Source of the DNA: Prosthecodimorpha hirschii | GTDB taxonomy: Bacteria > Pseudomonadota > Alphaproteobacteria > Rhizobiales > Ancalomicrobiaceae | DNA length: 64,000 nucleotides | Assembly: GCF_001305515.1 (NCBI RefSeq) | Contig: NZ_LJYW01000001.1 | Location: 1,725,550 to 1,789,549 of the forward strand | Direction of reading: 5' to 3' | Shown here: piece after piece, positions 1 to 8,188 of the stretch | Numbering within the stretch: the stretch's first letter is position 1 | Layout of the letters: each line of letters begins with the position of its first letter | Translations under genes and position numbers: made by a program | The notes under the pieces: model-generated | Database searches by the model: none | What the model was told of the DNA's origin: nothing | What the model saw: only the letters and a program-made list of their open reading frames with translations

Positions 1-24
1 AAACGGCTCATTCGGCGAAAATTC

Positions 25-99
25 TGGATGGGGCGGCAGGATTCGAACCTGCGGATGGCGGAATCAAAATCCGCTGCCTTACCACTTGGCGACGCCCCA
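25..99 (-). tRNA. tRNA-Gln (anticodon TTG)
   Basis: On the minus strand the sequence folds as a full cloverleaf. The acceptor arm TGGGGCG pairs with CGCCCCA, the anticodon loop is ATTTTGAT with anticodon TTG reading CAA, and the T arm is GCAGG-TTCGAAT-CCTGC. A discriminator T at position 28 and an encoded CCA at 25-27 complete the 3' end. It is transcribed towards the window edge, so nothing can be said about genes downstream of it. Confidence 0.95.
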
Positions 100-337
100 A
101 CGGGCCGGTGTCGGTTCCGGCGGAGGCCTCTCATAGCCAGTTCGCGGCGAGGCCGCAACCGTCGCGGCGCGGACGCAAGCGGCCGCGGCGCGCGACCGGA
201 GTTCGGCGATCCGCGATCGACCGCGGCCGCCGGTAGGCGCGCCGGTTACGACATCGCGGGTCTCGCCATCCCGGTTGACCGCGATCCCGGGCCGTTACCG
301 CCCATCCGCCGATGGCGGGTACATCACCGGCCGCGCC

Positions 338-481
338 ATCCCCTGCCCGATGGACGTCGCCATCCGTCAGGCCGTCCCCTGCCCCGACGAGCATCGCCAT
401 CCGTCACGCCGTTGCCTGTCCAACGGACGTCGCCATCCGTCACGCCATCCCCTGCCCCCCGGACATCACATCCGTCACGCC
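338..481. repeat. ~36-bp imperfect tandem repeat, four units, abutting the frcK stop codon
   Basis: The motif CATCCGTCACGCC (or close) recurs at 361, 398, 434 and 469, spacings of 37, 36 and 35 bp, with variants of CCCCTGCCCCGACG between. The last unit overlaps the stop codon of the fructokinase gene, so the array looks like amplification starting from that 3' end. The remainder of 100-474 holds no convincing gene. Confidence 0.75.
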
Positions 482-1425
482 GCCAGCAGCATGGCGTCGA
501 CTTCGTCGCGGCGCGGCAGGTCGGCGCCGCGGCGGGTGCAGGTGATGGCGGCGGCGGCGATGGCGAAGCGGATGGCGTCGGCGAGGCGATCGTCGGAGAG
601 CATGCGCAGGGTCGGCTTGGCGAGCAGCCCCTGCTCGTCGAGGCGGGCGAGAATCGCGGCCTGGAACGTGTCGCCGGCGCCGATCGTGTCGGAGACCGCG
701 ACCCGCAGGGCAGGCATGAAGACATGCTGGCCGCCGCGGGCGACATGGACGCCGTGGCCGCCGTCGGTGATCAGCGCGAAGGCCGGGCCGGCGCGCGACC
801 AGCGCCGGGCGACCGTCTCCAGATCGGCGCCCTCGCCCTCGATCCAGGCGACATCCTCGGCGGAGGCCTTGACGATGTCGGCGCGTACGAGCTGGCCGGC
901 GAAGCGGTCGAGCCACCGGCGCCGGTCGGGGATGATGCTCGGCCGGATGTTCGGATCGAGCGAAATGACCTTGTCGTCCGCCATGCGCGCCATGAAGCGG
1001 TCGAGGGTGCCGGCGGTCGGCTCCTGGGCGAGCGCGATCGAGCCGAAATGGATCGCCGAGACGTCCGGATCGAGGCGCGCCGGCAGGTCGGCCTCGGTCA
1101 TCGAACGGTCGGCCGCGCCGGTGCCGTAGAAGGAATAGACCGGCTGGCCGTCGGCGCCCAGCGCCACGAAGGCCAGCGTGGTCTGCAGGCCGGGGGCGCG
1201 CACGACATGACGCCGGTCGATCCCCTCCGCCGCCATGAAGGCGTCGAGCCGGTCGCCGAAGAAGTCGGTCGAGAGCTTGGTCAGGAAGGCCGTGCGCCGC
1301 CCGAGGCGGGCGAGCCCCATGGCGACGTTGAGCGGCGACCCGCCGACCACCGGCAGGAAGGCCTCGCCGGCCTCGGTCCGGTGCCCCATCATGTCGAACA
1401 ACGCCTCGCCGGCGACAAGCAGCAT
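475..1425 (-). CDS. frcK: PfkB-family carbohydrate kinase, probable fructokinase
   Basis: 316 aa, the usual length for ribokinase/fructokinase family enzymes that use ATP to phosphorylate a sugar in the cytoplasm. The N-terminus shows the family's GE-x-LFD start and a GGSPLNVA motif (about residues 28-35). The C-terminal signature GAGDTF is at 249-254, with Asp252 the expected catalytic base. Start ATG at 1425 is supported by a strong GGAGGAGG 5-6 nt upstream. It is the last gene of the ROK regulator-fucU-kinase unit, divergent from an importer closely resembling rhizobial FrcBCA, so fructose is the best substrate guess. Ribose or another hexose is not excluded by sequence alone. Confidence 0.88.
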   Translation of the reverse strand: MLLVAGEALFDMMGHRTEAGEAFLPVVGGSPLNVAMGLARLGRRTAFLTKLSTDFFGDRLDAFMAAEGIDRRHVVRAPGLQTTLAFVALGADGQPVYSFYGTGAADRSMTEADLPARLDPDVSAIHFGSIALAQEPTAGTLDRFMARMADDKVISLDPNIRPSIIPDRRRWLDRFAGQLVRADIVKASAEDVAWIEGEGADLETVARRWSRAGPAFALITDGGHGVHVARGGQHVFMPALRVAVSDTIGAGDTFQAAILARLDEQGLLAKPTLRMLSDDRLADAIRFAIAAAAITCTRRGADLPRRDEVDAMLLAA

Positions 1426-1463
1426 GGCTGCCTCCTCCCTTGTTGTGATTGGCAGCCGGCGTC

Positions 1464-1892
1464 TCAGTCCGGCCGGACGACGCCCTTGCGCAGGACGAGA
1501 TTGCCGTAGAGCCGCCGCTCGCCGGTCGCCACCACCGCATAGGCGGCGCGGACGCGGTCGTAGAAGGCTTGCCCCATCAGCGGGGTGACCGCCTTGGCCG
1601 GCTCGTGGCGCCGGACGATGGCTTCGAAATCGGCCATGATCGGCTCGACCGCGGCCTCGTCGCCGCGGATGCCCGGCCGGAAGGCGGCATCCTGGTCGTC
1701 GTCGAGCGGCATCACCGACAGGATGGCGTCGACCACGCGCGTCGCATCGTGGCCGTCCATGCGCACCAGCCGGCGCGCATGGGCGACGGCCGGATAGTTG
1801 CCGTCGACGACGGCGATCTCGTCGCCATGGCCCATGGCGCGGAGCGTCATGATCAGATCCGGCCCGAGAACCGGGTCAATCCCTTTGAGCAT
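1464..1892 (-). CDS. fucU: RbsD/FucU family sugar mutarotase
   Basis: 142 aa starting MLKGIDPVLG, very typical of the FucU/RbsD fold. Members interconvert anomers or pyranose/furanose forms of sugars such as fucose and ribose so that the right form reaches the kinase. The family's DLI-T-LRAMGHGDEIAVVDGNYP block is visible at residues 13-37, including the conserved His (MGHGDE) and Asp (VVDGNYP). The gene overlaps the end of the upstream ROK regulator by 17 nt and lies 38 bp before the kinase, so the three are probably one transcript. Presence of a mutarotase beside a fructokinase suggests it may supply the furanose form (inference). Confidence 0.88.
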   Translation of the reverse strand: MLKGIDPVLGPDLIMTLRAMGHGDEIAVVDGNYPAVAHARRLVRMDGHDATRVVDAILSVMPLDDDQDAAFRPGIRGDEAAVEPIMADFEAIVRRHEPAKAVTPLMGQAFYDRVRAAYAVVATGERRLYGNLVLRKGVVRPD

Positions 1893-3192
1893 CGCTGGCG
1901 TCCTTGAACAGGACCTCCCTGTTGCGGGCAAAATTGGCGAGGAACGGCAGGGCCGCACCGCCCATGGCGCGGGCGTCGGCCCCGACGGTGCCCTCGCGGA
2001 TGTCGCAGGGCGTCAGGCCCTGCAGGTCGAGATGGCCGAGCCCGGCCCGGGTCGCCTCGACCAGGCGGCTGCGGATCGCGCTCGGCACGGCGCCATCGAT
2101 CACCACCGCCTCGAAATCGAGGATCGCGGTCGCCGCGGCGGTCAGCACGGCGAGGCTGCGCCCGGCCTCGGCGATCCAGGTTTCCAGGGTCTCCCCGTAG
2201 TCCGGCCAGTCATGCGGCTGGATATAGAGGCCGGAGGGATCGACGCCCTGCCGGCGCAGGCGGGCTTCGAGTTCGGCCAGCGAGGCGCTGCTGATCAGCT
2301 GGGCCGTCGTCACCGACCCGTCGGCGCGCGCGAGCGGGATCGGCATGGAGCCGATCGCGCCGGCATTGCCGGTGCGTCCGGGAACGACATTGCCGTTGAT
2401 CACGATACCGCCGCCGATGAAGGAGCCGATGAAGGCATAGACGAAGTCGCGCGGGGCCGGCGCGCGGCCGAAGAAATTCTCCGCCGCGCAGGCCGCCGTG
2501 CCGTCGTTCATGACATGGACCGGCCAGGGCATCCGGGCGCCGATCTCGGCCGCCACGTCGAAGCCGCGCCAGGCCTCCATGACGCCCGCCGGCGCGCCGA
2601 CCTGCGGCGCCCAGTTCCAAAGCTCGAACGGGGTGGCGATGCCGAAGCCGACGATCCGGCCGCGCCGTTCCGCCGACAGGCCGGCGGTCAAGGCGGCCGT
2701 GCCGGATGCAACCTGGGCGAGCAGCAGGTCGGGCTGCGGATAGGCATGCGTCCAGTGCCGGCGCGCGATCACCCGGCCGACGAAATCGACCAGCACCAGG
2801 TCGGTCGAGCGGCGGCCGAGCTTCAGCCCGAAGGCGAGCGCACCGTCGGGATCGAGCCGATAGGGGATCGACGGCTGGCCGACGCGCCCGCGCTGGGGCT
2901 CGCCGCGGCGGATCAGACCATCGGCCTCGAGCCGGTTCATGATCACCGTGGTGGTCTGCGGCGACAGTCCGGTCAGGCGCGCGATCTCGGCCTTGGGCAG
3001 GCCGTCGCCGCGCCGGATCAGGGACAGGATCAGGCGCTCGTTATAGGCCCGGACCCCGGCCTGGTCGGTGCCGCGGCGCAGATCGGCCGCCGGGAGACCC
3101 TCATGCCCGGAGGGGCCGGAAGGCCCTGGGGGCTCGGGCCGCAGGGCGGCACGCCGCGAAGGATCGTCAACGTCGTCCACATCCGTCTCCAC
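1876..3192 (-). CDS. ROK-family transcriptional regulator (FrcR/NagC/XylR type)
   Basis: About 438 aa from the proposed GTG start at 3192. An N-terminal winged helix-turn-helix (ERLILSLIRRGDGLPKAEIARLTGLSPQTTTVIMNRLEADGLI) is followed by a ROK sugar-kinase-like domain with the glycine-rich segment GSFIGGGIVINGNVVPGRTG. The usual zinc motif CxCGxxGCxE of ROK proteins is not seen after that segment. The frame stays open to an ATG at 3414, but that ATG lies beyond the mirror-image TTGACA of the promoter palindrome, so a later start is more likely. It probably represses the divergent importer and its own operon, with the transported sugar as inducer (inference from position and family). Confidence 0.85.
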   Translation of the reverse strand: METDVDDVDDPSRRAALRPEPPGPSGPSGHEGLPAADLRRGTDQAGVRAYNERLILSLIRRGDGLPKAEIARLTGLSPQTTTVIMNRLEADGLIRRGEPQRGRVGQPSIPYRLDPDGALAFGLKLGRRSTDLVLVDFVGRVIARRHWTHAYPQPDLLLAQVASGTAALTAGLSAERRGRIVGFGIATPFELWNWAPQVGAPAGVMEAWRGFDVAAEIGARMPWPVHVMNDGTAACAAENFFGRAPAPRDFVYAFIGSFIGGGIVINGNVVPGRTGNAGAIGSMPIPLARADGSVTTAQLISSASLAELEARLRRQGVDPSGLYIQPHDWPDYGETLETWIAEAGRSLAVLTAAATAILDFEAVVIDGAVPSAIRSRLVEATRAGLGHLDLQGLTPCDIREGTVGADARAMGGAALPFLANFARNREVLFKDASDAQRD

Positions 3193-3396
3193 GGTCCGAA
3201 GTTTCCGACCGAAGCCGCAGGCACGTCCGGTCGGACAGGCGCCGCACCCGGCCCGGCGGCCATCGCGAGGCCGGGATGTCGGCGGCCCCTGCCCCCGTCG
3301 GGACGACGGCGGACAGCGGCTTCCAACCCAGGCCGCGCGACACGCGACACCGCGGCGCGCCCTTTGACCACGCCCGATCCTGCCTGTCGGCGGCGC

Positions 3397-3439
3397 CCCT
3401 GTCAATAAATTCATCCGATGGATTTATTTATTGACAGGG
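3397..3439. promoter_or_regulatory. Divergent promoter with perfect 14-bp inverted repeat (probable ROK operator)
   Basis: CCCTGTCAATAAAT at 3397-3410 is mirrored exactly by ATTTATTGACAGGG at 3426-3439, with a 15-bp spacer. Each arm contains a consensus TTGACA -35 box pointing outward (3431-3436 plus, 3405-3400 minus). The A/T-rich element stands out in GC-rich surroundings. Binding by the adjacent ROK regulator would block both promoters. The rest of 3193-3653 contains no supportable gene. Confidence 0.85.
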
Positions 3440-3653
3440 CCGGAGGCTCATGTCAAAAACGGGACAAGCCCGACGGAAAAGGGCCGACGGGACGACAACG
3501 ACGCGACGGCCGAGCCGTCGGCCGCCGGGACCGTCCGCGGAACATCCGGCGATCGGTCCACCCATTGCGGCCGGGGCCTGGATGCTTTCGATTTCAAAGG
3601 GATCGAGCGCCCATCCGCCTCTGCGCGGAGGCCGGCGCCCCAGGGAGGACGCG

Positions 3654-4682
3654 ATGAGGAAATTCGCCAGCATGCTCGTGGCCGGCACCGCCGCCGGTCT
3701 GATCGCCGCTCTCGCGCCGGCCGCCGCGGCCGACAAGCCGATCGTCGGCCTGGTCACCAAGACCAACACCAACCCGTTCTTCGTCAAGATGCGCGAAGGC
3801 GCCGAGGCCAAGGCCAAGGAACTGGGCGTCGAACTGCGCTCCTTCGCCGGCAAGGTCGACGGCGACAACCAGGGTCAGGTCGAGGCGATCGAGAGCCTGA
3901 TCTCGGCCGGTGCCAAGGGCATCCTGATCACCCCGTCCGACAGCCGCGCCATCGTCCCGACGGTCGAGAAGGCGCGCAAGGCCGGCCTGCTGGTGATCGC
4001 GCTCGACACCCCGCTCGAGCCGGCCGAGGCCGCCGACGCGACCTTCGCGACCGACAATTTCAAGGCCGGCGAACTGATCGGCCAGTGGGCCAAGGCCTCG
4101 CTCGGCGACAAGGCCGCCAGTGCCAAGATCGCGCTGCTCGATCTCAACAAGAACCAGATCTCGGTCGACGTGCTGCGCGACCAGGGCTTCCTGAAGGGCT
4201 TCGGCATCGATCTCGGCGACCCGCGCAAGAACGGCGACGAGAAGGACCCGCGCATCGTCGGCAACGACGTGACCCAGGGCTCCGAGGAAGGCGGCCGCCG
4301 CGCCATGGAGAACCTGCTGCAGCGCGACCCCTCGATCACGGTCGTCTATACGATCAACGAACCGGCCGCGGCCGGCGCCTATGAGGCGCTGAAGGCGGTC
4401 GGCAAGGAGAAGTCGGTACTGATCGTCTCGGTCGACGGCGGCTGCCCGGGCGTGAAGAACGTCAAGGGCGGCGTGATCGGCGCCACCTCGATGCAGTTCC
4501 CGCTGCTGATGGCCTCCAAGGGCGTCGAGGCGGTGGCCGAGTTCGCCAAGACCGGCAAGAAGCCGGAGAAGAGCCCTGGCCTCGACTTCCTCAACACCGG
4601 CGTCGAACTGGTCACCGACAAGCCGGTCGCCGGCCAGCCGTCGATCACCTCGGCCGACGCCCTGAAGAAGTGCTGGGGCTGA
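3654..4682 (+). CDS. frcB: Sugar ABC transporter, periplasmic substrate-binding protein (FrcB/RbsB family)
   Basis: 342 aa. A Sec signal peptide ([20 protein letters not shown]...AAA, about 25 residues) is followed by a type I periplasmic binding fold: [16 protein letters not shown] at the mature N-terminus, then ALDTPLEP and [16 protein letters not shown] further on, as in ribose/fructose binding proteins. Start ATG 3654 has GGGAGG nearby upstream. It heads the frcBCA operon under the palindromic promoter. Assignment to fructose (FrcB) rests mainly on the high similarity of the downstream ATPase to rhizobial FrcA and on the linked fructokinase. Confidence 0.9.
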   Translation: MRKFASMLVAGTAAGLIAALAPAAAADKPIVGLVTKTNTNPFFVKMREGAEAKAKELGVELRSFAGKVDGDNQGQVEAIESLISAGAKGILITPSDSRAIVPTVEKARKAGLLVIALDTPLEPAEAADATFATDNFKAGELIGQWAKASLGDKAASAKIALLDLNKNQISVDVLRDQGFLKGFGIDLGDPRKNGDEKDPRIVGNDVTQGSEEGGRRAMENLLQRDPSITVVYTINEPAAAGAYEALKAVGKEKSVLIVSVDGGCPGVKNVKGGVIGATSMQFPLLMASKGVEAVAEFAKTGKKPEKSPGLDFLNTGVELVTDKPVAGQPSITSADALKKCWG

Positions 4683-4747
4683 GCGCAAGGTCCGGTCGGG
4701 GGCGATCGGCTCCGATCGGGAAATGCTTGCACAGCCCAAGACATCCC

Positions 4748-4783
4748 GGGCGTCATCGGATCCCGTCGGATCGGATGACGCCC
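4748..4783 (+). other. Intercistronic stem-loop between frcB and frcC
   Basis: GGGCGTCATCGGATC pairs with GATCGGATGACGCCC (one mismatch) around a short loop. There is no T-run, so it is more likely an RNA-stabilising or attenuating hairpin than a full terminator. Such hairpins commonly keep binding-protein mRNA in excess over permease mRNA. The 312-bp gap holds no gene. Confidence 0.6.
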
Positions 4784-4994
4784 TGAGAGCCCGACCGGCG
4801 GGACGGCCCGAGGCGCGTCCTCCGCCGGCCCTTCCCCCCAAACGTTGACCGAGCCCGGCGCGTCCGATTGGTGCGTGCGTGCGGCCGGGTCGGCAGTGCG
4901 ACGCGTCCCCGACCGGGGCGCCCGCGCACCATCGCCCGGCCGGACCGGGCCCCGCGGTTGCCGTCGAAGCGCCGCCCAGCGAGGAACCGAACCC

Positions 4995-6077
4995 ATGAGC
5001 GCGAACGAGACCCCTCCGCGCGCGCCGGCGGACTTCGAGAAGGTGGCGATCGGCGCCCAGGCGACCGTGGCGACCTTCAAGGAGGAGACGCCGTCGCTCC
5101 TGAAGCGGATCCAGCATCTGCTTCACGTCCACCCGACGGCGATCCCCGCCCTCGTGCTGGTCCTCTCGGTCGCCGTCTTCGCGATGGCCGGCGGGCAGCG
5201 CTTCCTGACCGCGTTCAATCTCTCGGTCGTCCTGCAGCAGGTGACCATCATCGCGGTGATCGGCATCGCCCAGACCATCGTGGTGCTGACCGCCGGCATC
5301 GACCTCTCGGTCGGCGCGATCGCGGTGCTGGCCTCGATGGTGATGGGCAAGCTCGCCGTCACCGCCGGCGTGCCGACGCCGCTCGCCATCCTGATCGGCG
5401 TCGCGGTCGGCGCGGCCTGCGGGGCGGTCAACGGCATCCTGGTCACGCGTTTCCGGCTGCCGCCCTTCATCGTGACGCTCGGCACCTGGTACATGGTCTT
5501 CGCGCTGAACCTCTGGTACTCGGACAGCGAGACGATCCGCTCGCAGGATATCGGCGAGACCGCGCCGCTCCTGCAGTTCTTCGCCACCGCGATCCCGATC
5601 GGCGACGCCCGGCTGACCTACGGCTCGATCGCCATGGTGATCGCCATCGCGCTGTTCTGGTATCTCCTGTCGATGACCGCCTGGGGCCGTCACGTCCATG
5701 CGGTCGGCGACGATCCGGAAGCGGCGCGCCTCGCCGGCATCCGGGTCGAGCGCGTGCTGATGTCGGTCTATATCGTCGCCGGGATCGTCTGCGCCTTCGC
5801 CGCCTGGATGATGATCAGCCGCTACGGCTCGGCCAGCCCGCAATCGGGCCAGACCTCCAACCTCGACAGCATCACCGCGGTGGTGATCGGCGGCACCTCG
5901 CTGTTCGGCGGCCGCGGCTCGATCGTCGGCACGCTGCTCGGCGCCCTGATCGTCGGCGTGTTCCGCAACGGCCTGGCGCTCTCGGGCGTCAACGTTCTCT
6001 GGCAGGATTTCGCCGTCGGCGCGCTGATCATCGTCGCCGTCGCTCTCGACCAGTGGCTCCGGAGGGTTTCGCAGTGA
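4995..6077 (+). CDS. frcC: Sugar ABC transporter permease (FrcC/RbsC family)
   Basis: 360 aa integral membrane protein. A hydrophilic N-terminal arm of about 50 residues precedes roughly eight to ten hydrophobic segments. The BPD_transp_2 family signature around GIAQTIVVLTAGIDLSVGA is present, as is the typical LFGGRGSIVGTLLGALIVGVFRNGL near the C-terminus. It forms the membrane channel of the importer. The stop codon overlaps the GTG start of frcA, implying coupled translation. Confidence 0.9.
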   Translation: MSANETPPRAPADFEKVAIGAQATVATFKEETPSLLKRIQHLLHVHPTAIPALVLVLSVAVFAMAGGQRFLTAFNLSVVLQQVTIIAVIGIAQTIVVLTAGIDLSVGAIAVLASMVMGKLAVTAGVPTPLAILIGVAVGAACGAVNGILVTRFRLPPFIVTLGTWYMVFALNLWYSDSETIRSQDIGETAPLLQFFATAIPIGDARLTYGSIAMVIAIALFWYLLSMTAWGRHVHAVGDDPEAARLAGIRVERVLMSVYIVAGIVCAFAAWMMISRYGSASPQSGQTSNLDSITAVVIGGTSLFGGRGSIVGTLLGALIVGVFRNGLALSGVNVLWQDFAVGALIIVAVALDQWLRRVSQ

Positions 6078-6883
6078 GCACGCCCGTTCCCCAAGTGCCC
6101 GTCTCCCAAGCGCCGATTCTCGAAGCGCGCGGCCTCGTCAAGCGCTACGGCCGCGTCACCGCCCTCGACCATGCCGACTTCGATCTGATGCCGGGCGAGA
6201 TCCTGGCCGTGATCGGCGACAACGGCGCCGGCAAGTCCTCGCTCATCAAGGCGCTGACCGGCGCCATTCGGCCCGACCACGGCACCATCCTGTTCGACGG
6301 CCAGCCGGTCAGCTTCGACAGCCCGATCGACGCCCGCCGCATCGGCATCGAGACCGTCTACCAGAACCTCGCCCTGTCGCCGGCGCTGTCGATCGCCGAC
6401 AACCTGTTCCTCGGCCGCGAGCCGCGCGTCGCCGGCCCGCTCGGCACGCTGCTCGGCATGCTCGACCGCCCGCGCATGCGTCGGGAGGCCCGCGCCGCGC
6501 TGTCCTCGCTCGGCCTGATGACCATCCAGAACATCGACCAGCCCGTCGAGACCCTGTCGGGCGGCCAGCGCCAGGGCGTCGCCATCGCCCGCGCCGCAGC
6601 CTTCGGCAGCCGCGTGGTGATCATGGACGAGCCGACCGCCGCGCTCGGCGTCAAGGAAAGCCGCAAGGTGCTGGAGCTGATCCTCGACGTGCGCGCCAAG
6701 GGCCTGCCGATCGTGCTGATCAGCCACAACATGCCGCATGTCTTCGAGGTCGCCGACCGCATCCACATCCACCGCCTCGGCCGCCGCCACGCCGTGGTCG
6801 ACCCGCGCGCGATCACCATGTCGGACGCCGTCGCCATCATGACCGGCGCCATGGCGCCTCCGGGAGAGGCCCGGGCGGCGTGA
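6074..6883 (+). CDS. frcA: Sugar ABC transporter ATP-binding protein (FrcA-like)
   Basis: 269 aa from a GTG overlapping the frcC stop. Walker A GDNGAGKSS, signature LSGGQRQGVAIARA, Walker B VVIMDEPTAALG and switch His in LISHNMPHVFE are all intact. It has a single nucleotide-binding domain, unlike the double-domain RbsA, matching the short rhizobial FrcA. The text VKRYGRVTALDHADFDLMPGEIL and the tail ITMSDAVAIMTGA are nearly FrcA-diagnostic from memory. The last ~24 codons are re-copied three times downstream (see repeats). Confidence 0.92.
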   Translation: MSTPVPQVPVSQAPILEARGLVKRYGRVTALDHADFDLMPGEILAVIGDNGAGKSSLIKALTGAIRPDHGTILFDGQPVSFDSPIDARRIGIETVYQNLALSPALSIADNLFLGREPRVAGPLGTLLGMLDRPRMRREARAALSSLGLMTIQNIDQPVETLSGGQRQGVAIARAAAFGSRVVIMDEPTAALGVKESRKVLELILDVRAKGLPIVLISHNMPHVFEVADRIHIHRLGRRHAVVDPRAITMSDAVAIMTGAMAPPGEARAA

Positions 6884-7122
6884 GGGCGGGAGGTCGTCTG
6901 CAAGCGCCCCACGGCTGGCATCCCCGGACAAGGCCCGAAGGGCCGCCGATCCGGGGCCCACTCACCTTGCAACCGCATCAAAATCGTCAATAAATCCGAT
7001 AGCTTGCCGGTGCCGCCCGCACAATGGGTCCGGCTCTCCGCTCGCGCTCCGGCCGGGAATGCGCCGAGAGATCGTGCGATGGTCCCCCGATCTCTCGACG
7101 CAGCCAGGCTCTGCCGGCGCGC
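6811..7122 (+). repeat. Tandem repeat unit A (includes the native frcA 3' end)
   Basis: This ~312-bp unit starts inside frcA with the codons for ITMSDAVAIMTGA and runs through its stop. It continues into an extragenic part containing the hairpin CCCCGGACAAGGCCCGAAGG...CGATCCGGGG and ends with CGATCTCTCGACGCAGCC. It is the parental copy of the array that fills 6.8-7.8 kb. Confidence 0.8.
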
Positions 7123-7437
7123 GATCACGATGTCGGACGCCGTCGCCAACATGACCGGCGCCATGGCGCCTCCGGGAGAGCCCCGGGCGGCGTGAGGGCG
7201 GGAAGTCCGTCGGGAAGCGACCCTCGGTTGGCATCCCCGGACAAGGCCCGAAGGGCCGCCGATCCGGGGCCCACTCGCCTTGCAACGGCATAAAGATCGT
7301 CAATGAAAGCATGGTCTTACGGCAAGTCACCAGCAGAGTGGATCCCGGCTTTCCGCTTTGCTGCGGCCGGGAATGCGCTGAGAGATCGCGCGGTGGATCC
7401 CCCGATCTCTCGACGCAGCCCGGGTCTGCCGGCGCGC
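7123..7437 (+). repeat. Tandem repeat unit B
   Basis: This 315-bp near-copy of unit A again begins with the frcA tail codons (SDAVANMTGAMAPPGE...stop) without any start codon or upstream gene. It carries the same hairpin block and the GATCTCTCGACGCAGC end. Confidence 0.8.
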
Positions 7438-7747
7438 GATCACGATGTCGGACGCCGTCGCGACCAGCGCCATGGCGCCTCCGGAAGAGGCCCGGGCGGC
7501 GTGAGGCCGGGAAGTCCGTCGGGAAGCGACCCACGGTTGGCATCCCCGGACAAGGCCCGAAGGGCCGCCGATCCGGGGCCTACTCACATTGCAGCCGCAT
7601 CAAGATCATCAATGAACGCATGGTCTTACGGCAAGTCACCAGCAGAGTGGGTCCCGGCTCTCCGCTTACGCTCCGGCCGGGAATGCGCTGAGAGATCGCG
7701 CGGTGGATCCCCCGATCTCTCGACGCAGCCAGGCTCTGCCGGCGCGC
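7438..7747 (+). repeat. Tandem repeat unit C
   Basis: This 310-bp copy shares GCATGGTCTTACGGCAAGTC with unit B, a segment absent from unit A, so B and C are the most recent pair. Its frcA tail has small deletions, showing that it is not under coding selection. Confidence 0.8.
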
Positions 7748-7830
7748 GATCACGATGTCGGACGCGGTCGCCATCGCGACCGGCGCCATGGCGCCTCCGG
7801 GCGAGGCCCGGGCGGCGTGAGGGCGGGAAG
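7748..7830 (+). repeat. Tandem repeat unit D (truncated, frcA tail only)
   Basis: The fourth copy covers the frcA tail codons and stop, then breaks off at GGGCGGGAAG where unrelated sequence begins. Confidence 0.75.
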
Positions 7831-7889
7831 GCAATCTGGATTGGGACATAGGAAGCCGCGTGCAAGGCGCGGGCGACGCACCGGCAGAA

Positions 7890-8103
7890 CGGAGCTGCGT
7901 CGAGAGATCGGGGGGCCGACGGCACAATCTCTCAGCGCATTCCCGGCCGGAGCGCGAGCGGAGAGCCGGGACCCACTCTGCTGCCAAATTGCAGCAAGAT
8001 TCTGATTTAATTGACGATTTTGATGCCACCGCAGGGCGAGTAGGCCCCGGATCGGCGGCCCTTCGGGCCTTGTCCGGGGATGCCAACCGTGGGTCGCTTC
8101 CCT
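7890..8103 (-). repeat. Inverted copy of the extragenic part of the frcA repeat
   Basis: Read on the minus strand, this block matches units B/C from GGGAAGCGACCCACGGTTGG through the CCCCGGACAAGGCCCGAAGG hairpin to GATCTCTCGACGC, but it lacks the frcA tail. It shows that the ~215-bp core exists as an independent element that can occur in either orientation. The 6884-8188 stretch holds only repeats, no gene. Confidence 0.75.
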
Positions 8104-8142
<39 letters not shown>

Positions 8143-8188
8143 CCCACTTCCCACCGCCGACTGCCTGCTGCCCACGGCCCCCTTCCCC

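Noticed and set aside
338-481. CRISPR array at the ~36-bp repeats
   Set aside because: The units are contiguous imperfect repeats without distinct spacers, and no cas genes are present.
1876-3414. ATG 3414 as start of the ROK regulator
   Set aside because: It would place the start codon inside the promoter palindrome, beyond the -35 box. The extra N-terminal residues are Arg/Gly-rich and unlike the family.
4748-4783. Riboswitch between frcB and frcC
   Set aside because: Only a simple stem-loop is visible; no multi-helix conserved core.
6884-7830. Short frames on plus strand in the frcA repeat array as genes
   Set aside because: They are copies of the frcA C-terminus and extragenic sequence, with indels that are not codon multiples and no ribosome sites.
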